A stretch of 64,000 nucleotides of DNA from Modestobacter sp. Leaf380 (GCF_001424485.1 NZ_LMQC01000020.1:310001-374000); one strand, 5' to 3'; shown: positions 19,075 to 28,905, numbered from the stretch's first letter. The notes: generated from the letters alone by a model not told the origin. Numbers and translations: made by a program.

Positions 19075-19487
19075 CAGCCGATGGTGGCACGGCGCGGGCC
19101 GGCCGGTGCGGTGGCGTGGGTGTGGTCCTGGTCGTGCGCGGTCTCGCCCACGGTGTCCGCGGCGGGGGCGTCGTCGTGTGCGGCGTGCTCGATGGCGTCG
19201 CGGACGATGTGCCCGACGTGGTTGTCGACCAGCCGGTAGTGGACCTCGCGGTGCCGGCGGTCGCCCACCACGAGGCGGGCCCCGCGCAGCACCCGCAGGT
19301 GCTGGGAGACCAGCGGCTGGGGGACGCCGAGGGCGTCGACGAGCTCGTGCACGCAGCGGCTGCCGTGCTCGTCGAGCAGCGCCACGATGGACAGCCGCAG
19401 CGGGGAGGCCAGTGCCGACAGCAGCTCGCTGGCCGCGGCGACGTCGGCGGTGGTGTGCCGGGTGGCGGGGAGGGGGGCGACCGACAT
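19074..19487 (-). CDS. ArsR/SmtB-family zinc-responsive repressor
   Basis: 137 residues. Winged helix-turn-helix: SELLSALASPLRLSIVALL, then RCVHELVDALGVPQPLVSQH and LRGARLVVGDRRHREVHYRL. The C-terminal helix holds DNHVGHIVRDAIEHAAHDD plus a His/Asp tail (HDQDHTHA), the alpha-5 type metal site of SmtB sensors. First gene of the smtB-zur operon. In mycobacteria the SmtB homologue represses zur when zinc is low. Confidence 0.88.
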   Translation of the reverse strand: MSVAPLPATRHTTADVAAASELLSALASPLRLSIVALLDEHGSRCVHELVDALGVPQPLVSQHLRVLRGARLVVGDRRHREVHYRLVDNHVGHIVRDAIEHAAHDDAPAADTVGETAHDQDHTHATAPAGPRRATIG

Positions 19488-19507
19488 GACACCATGATCC
19501 CTGCATG

Positions 19508-19522
19508 TGAGAACCATTGTCA
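19508..19522. promoter_or_regulatory. Zur box
   Basis: TGAGAACCATTGTCA, a 15-bp imperfect palindrome fitting the actinobacterial Zur pattern TGANAANNNTTNTCA at every fixed position. It lies 20 bases upstream of the smtB start and 13 bases upstream of the GTG of the divergent small monooxygenase-like gene, so it could control one or both. Confidence 0.72.
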
Positions 19523-19535
19523 ACAGGAGGTGGCC

Positions 19536-19814
19536 GTGTTCGCGGTGACGAGGTTCCGGGTGTCCGAGGACGACGCGGCCGGGCTGGTCGCCGACGCCGA
19601 CGCCCTGCTGGCGGTGCTGCGCGCGCGACCGGGGTTCCGGGACGGCGCCTTCGGCCGGGCGGCCGACGAGGACGGTCTCTACGCGCTGGTTACCACCTGG
19701 GAGGGCGTCGGGGCCTACCGCCGGGCGCTGTCCGCAGCCGAGGTCAAGGTGGCCGGCGCCCCGGTGTGGCTGCACGCCGTCGACGAACCCGGGGCCTACC
19801 TGACGGGGGAGTGA
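19536..19814 (+). CDS. ABM-fold (antibiotic biosynthesis monooxygenase-like) small protein
   Basis: 92 residues, ferredoxin-like ABM fold: [15 protein letters not shown] at the start, [19 protein letters not shown] and [16 protein letters not shown] in the middle. Members degrade heme or act on small aromatic compounds, but the substrate is not deducible. AGGAGG at 19525-19530 sets GTG 19536 as start; GTG 19530 overlaps that site. Divergent from smtB-zur across a Zur box. Confidence 0.7.
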   Translation: MFAVTRFRVSEDDAAGLVADADALLAVLRARPGFRDGAFGRAADEDGLYALVTTWEGVGAYRRALSAAEVKVAGAPVWLHAVDEPGAYLTGE

Positions 19815-19876
19815 GAGCCGCGGGCGACTACCGTCGTCGGGTCCCCCGCCGACCGCCAGCCGGATGGAGCCCTCCC

Positions 19877-21301
<1,425 letters not shown>

Positions 21302-21326
21302 CCCACGCCCAGCCGGTCACCTGGCA

Positions 21327-21360
21327 GGGACCCGGTCACCGCACCCGGTGACCGGGTCCC
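21327..21360 (+). terminator. Strong hairpin terminator after glyS
   Basis: Perfect 14-bp arms GGGACCCGGTCACC and GGTGACCGGGTCCC around a 6-base loop, 26 bases beyond the glyS stop. No long T-run follows, as is common in high-GC actinobacteria. Confidence 0.75.
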
Positions 21361-21379
21361 TCCGGGGTGACCGGCTGGG

Positions 21380-21580
21380 TCGACGGCCGGCCTGCGCGAG
21401 GATGCCCGGGTGCTGGTCGCGTAGCGCTCGTTCGAGGAGTACTGCGCCTTCTCCGGGCTCACCGAGCGCGACCTGGCCGACCGGGTGCTCGACTGCTCGG
21501 CCGGTGCCTGGTCCGACGTGCTCGACCGTGGCTGGCACGAGGAGGCGCTCCTCGATCTGCTCCTGCGCCACGTCGGGTGA
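21380..21580 (+). pseudogene. Degraded fragment, methyltransferase-like
   Basis: One frame reads LREDARVLVA, an in-frame TAG at 21422-21424, then RSFEEYCAFSGLTERDLADR and VLDCSAGA, and stops at 21580. The RSFEEY...RVLDC.AGA pattern resembles the N-terminus of actinobacterial SAM-dependent methyltransferases, with VLDC.AGA as the SAM-binding loop. The remaining roughly 200 residues are missing, and the last 20 residues look joined from elsewhere, so this is probably a relic with an internal deletion. Confidence 0.4.
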
Positions 21581-21706
21581 GGGCAGACTCCGGTCCTCCA
21601 GGGACGCAGTCGCCCTGCAGCGGCACAGCGTCCCTGGACGGCGGGAGTCCGGGGCGGGTGGACGACGGCCGGCGGCGGGTCGGAGCGGCCCGCCTACCCT
21701 GGAGCG

Positions 21707-22870
21707 GTGACCGCCGTCCTCGATGCCCGCCCCGCAGGCGCCCTCGCGCCGCTGCGGCTGGGCGCGCTGACCGTGGACCCCGCCGTCGTGCTCGCCCCGA
21801 TGGCCGGGATCACCGGCCCGGCCTTCCGCACGCTGTGCCGGGAGTTCGGGGCCGGGCTCTACGTCTGCGAGATGATCACCACCCGCGCGCTGGTCGAGCG
21901 CAACGAGAAGACGCTGCGGATGGTGCGCTCCACCACCGAGGAGCACGACGCGTTCTCGGTGCAGCTCTACGGCGTGGACCCGGCGACCGTGGGCCGGGCG
22001 GTGGAGCTGCTGGTCGACGAGTGCGTGGCCGGCACCCGGCCCGCGCACATCGACCTGAACTTCGGTTGCCCGGTGCCCAAGGTGACCCGCAAGGGCGGGG
22101 GAGCGGCACTGCCCTGGCGCCGACGGCTGTTCGGCGACGTCGTCTCGGCGGCCGTGCGTGCCGCCGGCGACGTGCCGGTGACGGTGAAGACGCGCGTGGG
22201 CATCGACCCGCAGCACCACACCTACCTCGAGGCCGGCGCGATCGCCCAGGACGCCGGGGCGGCCGCGATCACCCTGCACGGTCGCACCGCCGACCAGCTC
22301 TACAGCGGCACCGCCGACTGGACGCACATCGCCCGCCTGGTCGAGGCCGTGGACATCCCGGTGCTGGGCAACGGCGACGTCTGGGAGGCCGACGACGCGC
22401 TGCGGATGGTGGCCGAGACCGGCTGCGCGGGTGTCGTCGTCGGGCGTGGCTGCCTGGGGCGGCCCTGGCTGTTCGGCGACCTGGCCGCCGCCTTCGCCGG
22501 GTCGACGCAGCGCGCGCTGCCGACCTTCCGGGAGGTGGCCGCCGTCATGCACCGTCACGCCACCCTGCTGGCCGCCGAGCACGGCGAGACCCACGGCTGC
22601 TCGGACTTCCGCAAGCACGTCGCCTGGTACACGAAGGGCTTCTCGGTCGGCTCGGACACCCGCCGGGCACTGGCCATGGTCAGCTCGCTCGACGAGCTCG
22701 CCGAGCTGCTGGCGGGCGTGGAGGACCAGCCCTACCCGCTCGCCGTCCTCGGCGCCCCCCGCGGCCGGACGACGCCGCCCCGCCCGGTCGCGCTGCCCGA
22801 GGGCTGGCTGGACGACCGGGACGACCCGCGGCCCCCCGCGGGCGCAGAGCTGGAGACGAGCGGCGGATGA
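21707..22870 (+). CDS. dusB: tRNA-dihydrouridine synthase (DusB type)
   Basis: 387 residues. Flavin-dependent TIM barrel: VVLAPMAGITGPAFR (FMN site), VQLYGVDP, the DLNFGCPVPKVTRKGGGAAL block with the catalytic Cys, and HGRTADQLYSG with GNGDVWEADDA near the C-terminus. Reduces uridines in the tRNA D-loop. Its stop overlaps the next start (ATGA). Confidence 0.92.
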   Translation: MTAVLDARPAGALAPLRLGALTVDPAVVLAPMAGITGPAFRTLCREFGAGLYVCEMITTRALVERNEKTLRMVRSTTEEHDAFSVQLYGVDPATVGRAVELLVDECVAGTRPAHIDLNFGCPVPKVTRKGGGAALPWRRRLFGDVVSAAVRAAGDVPVTVKTRVGIDPQHHTYLEAGAIAQDAGAAAITLHGRTADQLYSGTADWTHIARLVEAVDIPVLGNGDVWEADDALRMVAETGCAGVVVGRGCLGRPWLFGDLAAAFAGSTQRALPTFREVAAVMHRHATLLAAEHGETHGCSDFRKHVAWYTKGFSVGSDTRRALAMVSSLDELAELLAGVEDQPYPLAVLGAPRGRTTPPRPVALPEGWLDDRDDPRPPAGAELETSGG

Positions 22871-23319
22871 GCACCGAGGGCCCCTTCCTCTACGACGACG
22901 ACCCGCAGCCGCTGCACGCTGGTGCGGGACGGCCCCGCAAGGGCCTGCTGCTGGCCCTGGGCGGCGGCACGCTGGCCGTGGCGCTGGTCGCGGTCTTCTC
23001 CCTCAACGCCCTGCAGGGCAGCCCGGAGGAGCAGGTCGAGCAGGTCGCCGACGTGTTCACCCGGGCGCTCGTCGCCGGGGACGACGAGACGGCGTGGGGC
23101 CTGTTGTGCAACGCCGAGCAGGAGCGCCTGCAGCCCGCCGAGGTGGCCGGGGACTACCTGCAGGCGGGCACCCCCGACGTCGGGACGGCGACCGAGACCG
23201 AGCTCGACGGTGTCGACGCGCGGCTGGTCCCGGTCCGCTGGGACGACGACGGTGCGGTCACCGAGACCGAGCTGACCCTGGTGGCCGAGGACGGCCCCAA
23301 GGTCTGCGCAGGCAGCTGA
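22867..23319 (+). CDS. Single-pass membrane protein, unknown function
   Basis: 150 residues. Short acidic N-terminus (MSTEGPFLYDDD), one membrane helix (about residues 25-47), then an outer domain of NTF2/DUF4878-like character (EEQVEQVADVFTRALVAGDD, two cysteines). Coupled to dusB by an ATGA overlap. Not recognised beyond this; a lumazine-binding-like or DUF4878-type fold is a guess. Confidence 0.6.
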   Translation: MSTEGPFLYDDDPQPLHAGAGRPRKGLLLALGGGTLAVALVAVFSLNALQGSPEEQVEQVADVFTRALVAGDDETAWGLLCNAEQERLQPAEVAGDYLQAGTPDVGTATETELDGVDARLVPVRWDDDGAVTETELTLVAEDGPKVCAGS

Positions 23320-23377
23320 CCCGCCGGCGCCCGGTGCGGCACCGGTCCTGACAGGGGCGTCTGGTACCCATGACGCC

Positions 23378-23998
23378 ATGGTCGGTGGCTTCGTGGGACG
23401 CGCGCTCGGTGCCGCCGTGCTCGCCGCCGCGCTGGTGGCCGTGTCCACGGCCACCGCGATCTGGTGGACCGCGCGGCAGGACGCCCAGCCCGAGTCCGAC
23501 GCGATCGTCGTGCTGGGCACCGCGCAGTACAACGGCGTCCCCAGCTCGATCTTCGAGGCCCGGCTGGAGCACGCGCTGGCCCTCTGGGAGGACGGCGTCG
23601 CCCCGGTCGTGGTGACCGTCGGGGGCCGGGCCGACGGCGACGTGTTCAGCGAGGCCGAGGCCGGTGCCGACTACCTGGCCGACGCCGGCATGCCCGCCGA
23701 CAGCCTGCTGGTCGTGCCGGAGGGCGTGGACACCCTGGAGAGCATGCGGGTCGTCGCGGCCGCGTTCGACGAGCGCGGCTGGTCCACCGCGGTGCTGGTG
23801 ACCGACCCGTGGCACGCGATGCGGGCCGAGCGGATGGCCGAGGACTCCGGCATGGACGCCAGCAGCTCGCCGACCCGGCAGGGGCCCGCCGTGCAGACCC
23901 GGGCCACCCAGTTCCGCTACATCGTGCGGGAGACGGCGGCCTACCTGCTCTACCGGGCGACCGGCGAGAGCGTCGCCGGCGCCCCGGGCATCGGATGA
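23378..23998 (+). CDS. YdcF/SanA (ElyC, DUF218) family protein
   Basis: 206 residues. N-terminal signal or anchor helix (residues 8-30), then the DUF218 fold: DAIVVLGTAQYNG, PVVVTVGGRADGD, the EGVDTLESMRV turn and TDPWHAMRAERMA. Relatives act at the envelope (SanA in vancomycin resistance, ElyC in carrier-lipid metabolism), but the reaction is unsettled. Its stop overlaps the next ATG. Confidence 0.82.
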   Translation: MVGGFVGRALGAAVLAAALVAVSTATAIWWTARQDAQPESDAIVVLGTAQYNGVPSSIFEARLEHALALWEDGVAPVVVTVGGRADGDVFSEAEAGADYLADAGMPADSLLVVPEGVDTLESMRVVAAAFDERGWSTAVLVTDPWHAMRAERMAEDSGMDASSSPTRQGPAVQTRATQFRYIVRETAAYLLYRATGESVAGAPGIG

Positions 23999-24501
23999 CC
24001 GTCTACACGTTGACCGCCCCCGGCCACCGGGGTCAGGGACCCGGGGTGCGGGCCGTCGTCGTCGGCGGGGAGGGCGACAAGGAGGCCGCGGGCGGGCTCG
24101 TGGTCGCCACCCTGCAGCCCGGCTACTGGCGGGAGCGCGCGCGGGCCCTGGTCGAGGGCTCCGAGTGGGTCTTCGGCAAGGAGAGCGGTTACCTCGGGGG
24201 CCGGCTGTCCGCCGAGCCGGAGGGCACGACGCGGTTGCGCGCCGTGCGCACCTCGTTCTGGACCTCGCGGCACGACGTGGACCTGGAGGGTCTGCTCGTG
24301 CAGGTCCAGGGCGGGGCGCGCAACCGGGTCTGGACCCTCGCCGACGGGAGCCAGCTGGGCAGCAGCGGCCGCATCGGCTTCTGGAACCCGGTGCCCACCC
24401 TCACCCTGCGCGACGACGTCCCGCTGCACCACGCCGTCTTCCTCCTGTGGCTCGAGCACACGTTCACCCGGCGCAACCAGGCTGCCGCGGCTGCTGCCTG
24501 A
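23995..24501 (+). CDS. Unknown beta-rich protein, first of a tandem paralogue pair
   Basis: 168 residues, no signal or membrane segment apart from a hydrophobic C-terminus (HHAVFLLWLEHTF). Repeating strand-turn pattern: VVATLQPGYWRERARALVEG, SEWVFGKESGYLGGRL, DVDLEGLLVQV, GSSGRIGFWNPVPTL. It is clearly paralogous to the next gene (VVATLQ..W; W.F; VDLEG; G..G.W.P.PTL). The overall look is that of tubby/LURP-like barrels, which is only an impression. ATGA overlap with the gene before. Confidence 0.6.
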   Translation: MTVYTLTAPGHRGQGPGVRAVVVGGEGDKEAAGGLVVATLQPGYWRERARALVEGSEWVFGKESGYLGGRLSAEPEGTTRLRAVRTSFWTSRHDVDLEGLLVQVQGGARNRVWTLADGSQLGSSGRIGFWNPVPTLTLRDDVPLHHAVFLLWLEHTFTRRNQAAAAAA

Positions 24502-24590
24502 GTGCGGTGGACACCGCCGTGACGCCGTCCCCCCGCAGCGGGATGATGGTGTCGGGGCGGGCAGGTCGGCCGCCCGGACGAGGGGGAGCG

Positions 24591-25103
24591 GTGCTCGAAC
24601 TGGGCAAGGCCGGAGAGCACGGGACCGGCGGGGGTGTGGTCCCGGTGCTGGCCGACGGGCGGGTCGTGGCCACGCTGCAGACGTCGAACTGGCGGACGCA
24701 GGCGGTCGCCGTGGTCGGTGACCGGTCGTGGACCTTCGACCGGCGCAAGCAGGAGCTCGTGGGCCGTTGGACGCCCGAGCCCGCCGACGCCGTCCGGGTG
24801 CGTGCCCGGCAGACGTCGATGTGGAAGGGCACCTGGGAGGTCGACCTCGAGGGGACCGTCGTCACCGTCGAGAGCGACTCGTACTGGAAGGGCACCCACC
24901 GGGTGCTGGCCGGGGGGCGGCAGGTCGCCGGGTCCGGCACCGTGGGCACCTGGTCGCCTCGCCCGACGCTGACCGCCGACCCTCAGGTGCCGCTGGACCA
25001 CCAGGTCTTCCTGCTGTGGCTCCTCGTGGTGATCAGCCGCCGCAACACCTCCACGATGGCCGCCGCCACCGGCGCGATCGTCATCGCCGGGGGGAGCAGC
25101 TGA
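24591..25103 (+). CDS. Unknown beta-rich protein, second paralogue, coupled to dnaG
   Basis: 170 residues. Same architecture as its upstream neighbour: VVATLQTSNWRTQAVAVVGD, RSWTFDRRKQELVGRW, WEVDLEGTVVTV, GSGTVGTWSPRPTLTA, and a hydrophobic C-terminus (HQVFLLWLLVVI). GTG at 24591 has AGGGGGA just upstream. The stop TGA shares its last base with the dnaG ATG, so primase translation is coupled to it. Confidence 0.6.
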   Translation: MLELGKAGEHGTGGGVVPVLADGRVVATLQTSNWRTQAVAVVGDRSWTFDRRKQELVGRWTPEPADAVRVRARQTSMWKGTWEVDLEGTVVTVESDSYWKGTHRVLAGGRQVAGSGTVGTWSPRPTLTADPQVPLDHQVFLLWLLVVISRRNTSTMAAATGAIVIAGGSS

Positions 25104-27943
25104 TGGTGGGCGAGCGCCGCGGCCGCATCCGCGCCGCCGACATCGCCACGGTGCGCGAGCGCAGCAAGATCGACGAGATCGTCGGTGAGCACCTGCAGCT
25201 CAAGCGCGCCGGTGGCGGGTCGCTGAAGGGCCTGTGCCCCTTCCACGACGAGAAGTCCCCGTCCTTCCAGGTCACCCCGACGCGGAACCTCTTCCACTGC
25301 CTGGCCGGTGAGACCGGTGTGCTCACCGAGAACGGGACCGTCCCGATCCGTGAGCTCGCCGGCAAGACCATCCGCGTCCTCAACGGCTCGGGCGGGTGGG
25401 TCGAGGCACCCTTCAGCGCTTACGGGGTGCAGCGCCTCATGCGGGTCACCCTGACCCGCAACGGCCGCACCAAAGAGCTCCACGCCACCGACGAGCACCG
25501 CTGGTTCGTCCCGTCCGGTGCCTTGCGCCAGCACCGCCGCGAGAAGCTGACGCGGGACCTGCGCCCGGGGGACCGGCTGTCGCACTCCTTCCCGATGAGC
25601 CGGGTGCTGAACCCGGCGACCCGACCCTCGCCGTTCGGCATCGGGCGTGGGGTCGTCTACGGCGACGGCACCCGGGCTGGTGCCGGGTCCATCGCCGTCC
25701 TGTACGGCGAGAAGGACCTCGAGCTGGCCCGGTACTTCGACGGCTGCCGCTCGTGGACCGAAGAGCGCGGGACGCGTTACTACGGCATGCCGGCCTACTT
25801 CAAGGACGAGCGGCCGGCTCTGGACGAAGACGCGTCCTACCTGCTGGGCTGGTTGGCCGGGTACTTCGCCGCAGACGGATGCGTCGCCGAGGACGGCGAC
25901 GCCATCCTGAACTCCGCGCGTCAGGAGGACCTCGAGTACGTCCGGGTGCTGTGCACCCGGCTGGGCATCGGCACGTTCGGCGTCGCCAAGCAGACCCGCA
26001 TGGGCATCGACGGCGTCATGAGCGACGTCTTCAACGTCCGTTTCATGACCAAGGGGTTGCCCGTCTCGTTCTTCCTCCTGGCCCACCACCGAGAGCGGCA
26101 CCTGGCGAGGACGAAGGCGCACGAGCGGGAGAACTGGGTCGTGCAGTCGGTGGAGTGGTCCGACCGTGTGGAGGAGGTGTACTGCGCGGAGGTCCCCGGG
26201 ACCCACGCGTTCACCCTCGAGGACAACATCCTCACCGGGAACTGTTTCGGTTGCGGGGAAGGCGGCGACGTCATCTCCTTCGTGCAGAAGATCGACCACC
26301 TGTCCTTCTCCGAGGCCGTGGAGCTGCTGGCCGGTCGGGCCGGGGTGCAGCTGCAGTACGAGGACGACGGTGGTCGGCCCACCGGTGCCCCGAACCGGGC
26401 AGCGGCCGGGCAGCGGGCCCGGCTGGTCGCGGCCAACACCGCGGCCGCGGACTTCTACGCCGCCCAGCTGATGACGCCCGATGCGGCGATCGCCCGCACC
26501 TTCCTGGCCGAGCGCGGCTTCGACAAGCAGGTCGCGCTGGACTTCGGCTGCGGGTTCGCCCCGGCCGGCTGGGACACCCTCACCAAGCACCTGCGGCAGG
26601 CCGGGTTCAGCCAGGAGGAGCTCGAGCTCGCCGGGTTGAGCAAGCAGTCCAGTCGGGGCAGCTACATCGACCGGTTCCACCGCCGGCTGCTGTGGCCCAT
26701 CCGGGACATCACCGGCGACGTCATCGGGTTCGGGGCCCGCAAGCTCGCCGACGACGACCCCGGGCCCAAGTACCTCAACACCCCCGAGACGCCGCTGTAC
26801 AAGAAGTCGACCGTGCTCTACGGCGTGGACCGGGCCAAGCGGGACATCGCCCGCCGGCACCAGGCCGTCGTCGTCGAGGGCTACACCGACGTGATGGCCT
26901 GCCACATCGCCGGGGTGACCACCGCCGTCGCCTCCTGCGGGACGGCGTTCGGAGCCGAGCACATCAACGTCCTGCGCCGGCTGCTGATGGACCAGGACGA
27001 GTTCCGCGGGGAGGTCGTCTACTGCTTCGACGGCGACGCCGCCGGCCAGGCTGCCGCGATGAAGACCTTCGCCGAGGACCAGCGCTTCGTCGGCCAGACC
27101 TTCGTCACCGTCGAGCAGGAGGGCCGGGATCCCTGCGAGCTGCGCCAGGCCCACGGCGACGCCGCCGTCCGCGACCTGGTCGCCCGCCGGGTCCCGCTGA
27201 TCGCCTTCGTGCTGAAGACGACGCTGGCCGGCTACGACCTGGACACCGTCGAGGGCCGGGTGCAGGCGCTGGAGAAGGCCGCCCCGATGGTCGCCGGCAT
27301 CAAGGACCACGCGTTGCGCCCGGCCTACGCCCGGCAGCTGGCCGGGATGCTGGGCAACACCGACGAGGCCGAGGTGCTGGCCAAGGTGCGGGCGATCACC
27401 GGGGAGGACCAGCCGACCCGCGCCCCCAAGCGGCAGAAGGCGCCCTCCCGCTCGGCCGACGACGCCGCGTTCTTCATCGAGCGTGAGGCGGTGAAGGCCG
27501 CGCTGCAGTCCCCGGAGCTCGCCGGGCCGGTGTTCGACGCCGTCCCGGAGGCGGCCTGGACGCACCCGGACTACGCGGCGATCGCGGCGGCGGTGGCGGC
27601 TGCCGGTGGCGCTGCGGCCGCGACGGTCACCGGCATGGCGTGGCTGGACCTCGTCCGGGCCCACTGCGACCGGGAGAGCGCGCAGGCGCTGCTCACCGCA
27701 CTCGCCGTGGAGCCGATGATGGCCCCGGGCGAGGAGGTCGACAGCGGTTACGTGCAGGCCGTCGTCGCGCGGTTGCAGGAGATGGCGGCCGTCCGCCGGG
27801 TCGCCGCGGTGAAGGGGAAGCTGCAGCGGATGAACCCGGTGGAGTCCCCCGACGAGTACACCCGCACCTTCGGCCAGCTCGTGGCCCTGGAGCAGGAGGC
27901 CCGGTCACTGCGGGAGCGGGCGATGGGCGGCCTGGGCCGGTGA
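25103..27943 (+). CDS. dnaG: DNA primase DnaG with in-frame intein
   Basis: 946 residues as translated, 631 after removal of the intein, the normal actinobacterial DnaG length. N-terminal CHC2 zinc finger: CPFH at about residue 46, then NLFH, the intein (residues 66-380), then CFGCGEGGD. The TOPRIM catalytic domain follows with VVVEGYTDVMA and CFDGDAAGQ, and a C-terminal DnaB-interaction domain ends the protein. It makes RNA primers for replication. The reading frame is continuous through the insertion, so an active protein needs protein splicing. Start ATG overlaps the previous stop. Confidence 0.95.
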   Translation: MVGERRGRIRAADIATVRERSKIDEIVGEHLQLKRAGGGSLKGLCPFHDEKSPSFQVTPTRNLFHCLAGETGVLTENGTVPIRELAGKTIRVLNGSGGWVEAPFSAYGVQRLMRVTLTRNGRTKELHATDEHRWFVPSGALRQHRREKLTRDLRPGDRLSHSFPMSRVLNPATRPSPFGIGRGVVYGDGTRAGAGSIAVLYGEKDLELARYFDGCRSWTEERGTRYYGMPAYFKDERPALDEDASYLLGWLAGYFAADGCVAEDGDAILNSARQEDLEYVRVLCTRLGIGTFGVAKQTRMGIDGVMSDVFNVRFMTKGLPVSFFLLAHHRERHLARTKAHERENWVVQSVEWSDRVEEVYCAEVPGTHAFTLEDNILTGNCFGCGEGGDVISFVQKIDHLSFSEAVELLAGRAGVQLQYEDDGGRPTGAPNRAAAGQRARLVAANTAAADFYAAQLMTPDAAIARTFLAERGFDKQVALDFGCGFAPAGWDTLTKHLRQAGFSQEELELAGLSKQSSRGSYIDRFHRRLLWPIRDITGDVIGFGARKLADDDPGPKYLNTPETPLYKKSTVLYGVDRAKRDIARRHQAVVVEGYTDVMACHIAGVTTAVASCGTAFGAEHINVLRRLLMDQDEFRGEVVYCFDGDAAGQAAAMKTFAEDQRFVGQTFVTVEQEGRDPCELRQAHGDAAVRDLVARRVPLIAFVLKTTLAGYDLDTVEGRVQALEKAAPMVAGIKDHALRPAYARQLAGMLGNTDEAEVLAKVRAITGEDQPTRAPKRQKAPSRSADDAAFFIEREAVKAALQSPELAGPVFDAVPEAAWTHPDYAAIAAAVAAAGGAAAATVTGMAWLDLVRAHCDRESAQALLTALAVEPMMAPGEEVDSGYVQAVVARLQEMAAVRRVAAVKGKLQRMNPVESPDEYTRTFGQLVALEQEARSLRERAMGGLGR
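25298..26242 (+). mobile_element. DnaG intein with LAGLIDADG-type homing region
   Basis: 315 residues from Cys66 to Asn380. Block A CLAGETGVLTENGTVPIREL; block B ELHATDEHRW with TxxH; block F VEEVYCAEVPGTHAFTLEDN; block G ILTGN followed by Cys381. Between them are GVVYGDGT and YLLGWLAGYFAADG, the paired DOD endonuclease motifs. The penultimate residue is Gly instead of the usual His. It splits the zinc finger so that the +1 Cys is itself a zinc ligand. Bounds are exact if the first and last conserved residues are read canonically. Confidence 0.92.
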
Positions 27944-28494
27944 ACCCGCTGCGCCGGCTCACCCAGCGCTTCGGCCGCCCCCCGGACCAGGTGGCGGCCG
28001 CCGCGGGCGGGGAGGACGTGCTGGCCTGGGGTGAGCGGGCCGGTGGCGGCTGGCTGGCGGCCACGTCGGCGGGGCTGCGCGGCGTCCCCGCCGGGCCGGA
28101 CGACGGTGCACCGGACCTGCTGCCCTGGCACCTGGTCGGGCACGCCCGGTGGGCGGCCGCGGAGACCGGCGGGACCTTCACGGTCACCCCGCTGGTCGAG
28201 GTGGAGCCCGGCGTCCAGGCGCGCGGGCCGATGACCCGGCACGTGCTCACCGACGCGGGGGAGCTGCCCGCGGTGCTGCGCCGGCGGGTGGACCAGACGG
28301 TGGTCGCCAGCCAGCGGCACCCGCTGCCCACCGGCGGTGGCGTGGTGCTGGTGGCCCGGCGGGTCCCGGGACAGGAGGCCCGGGAGTGGAGCGTGGTCTT
28401 CGACGACGACGCCGACCGGGACGACCCGGCCGCGCGTCAGGTGGCGCGGGACCGGCTGGCCGCCGCCCTGGACTCGGACGACGCCAGCCGCTGA
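27940..28494 (+). CDS. Conserved actinobacterial hypothetical protein downstream of dnaG
   Basis: 184 residues, cytosolic. Visible blocks are EDVLAWGERAGGGWLAAT, LPWHLVGHARW and LRRRVDQTVVASQRHPL. A protein of this kind often follows dnaG in actinobacteria; its function is not known. GTG start overlaps the dnaG stop by four bases, so it is coupled to primase expression. Confidence 0.7.
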   Translation: MNPLRRLTQRFGRPPDQVAAAAGGEDVLAWGERAGGGWLAATSAGLRGVPAGPDDGAPDLLPWHLVGHARWAAAETGGTFTVTPLVEVEPGVQARGPMTRHVLTDAGELPAVLRRRVDQTVVASQRHPLPTGGGVVLVARRVPGQEAREWSVVFDDDADRDDPAARQVARDRLAAALDSDDASR

Positions 28495-28495
28495 C

Positions 28496-28708
28496 TCAGG
28501 GGCGCCCGGGCTCGCTGCCCAGCCGGGTCTTCACCGAGCTGATCGCGGCGTCGGCCGAGGCCTGCACCATGCCAGCCGCGGACTGCAGTCGGGGGTCGTC
28601 CTTGGCGTGGTCGTAGGCACGCCGGATCTGGTCGTACCGGCCGCGGCCGGCCTTGGCACCCAGCACGTAGCCGGCACCGAAGCCGGCGAGGAAGGACAGC
28701 TTGGCCAC
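28496..28708 (-). CDS. Small YtxH-like protein
   Basis: 70 residues. Glycine-zipper N-terminus KLSFLAGFGAGYVLGAKAGR followed by an amphipathic helix (YDQIRRAYDHAKDDPRLQSA), the layout of YtxH-type small membrane-associated proteins. GTG start. It is convergent with the previous gene, one base apart, and divergent from the tRNA gene. Role unknown. Confidence 0.65.
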   Translation of the reverse strand: MAKLSFLAGFGAGYVLGAKAGRGRYDQIRRAYDHAKDDPRLQSAAGMVQASADAAISSVKTRLGSEPGRP

Positions 28709-28823
28709 GAGGACCTCCGGGGTGTGGGGGAGTGGGAACCGCCGACGCTACCGGCCCGACACGCCCGGTACCCCGTGGGAGCCCGGCCGTGGGTTGGGGT
28801 AGTCTGGCTGCCGCACGACGCGG

Positions 28824-28899
28824 TCCCCCGTAGCTCAATTGGCAGAGCATTCGACTGTTAATCGAACGGTTTCTGGTTCGAGTCCAGACGGGGGAGCCA
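28824..28899 (+). tRNA. tRNA-Asn (anticodon GTT)
   Basis: Acceptor arms TCCCCCG and CGGGGGA pair fully; D-arm GCTC/GAGC; anticodon stem TTCGA/TCGAA with loop CTGTTAA (GTT at 28857-28859); T-arm with GGTTCGAGTCC. Discriminator G and an encoded CCA end the gene. Confidence 0.95.
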
Positions 28900-28905
28900 G
28901 CACCC

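Noticed and set aside
25103-27943. Insertion in dnaG as a frameshift or assembly artefact
   Set aside because: The insert is in frame, bounded by Cys1 and Asn-Cys, and carries all intein blocks; it is an intein.
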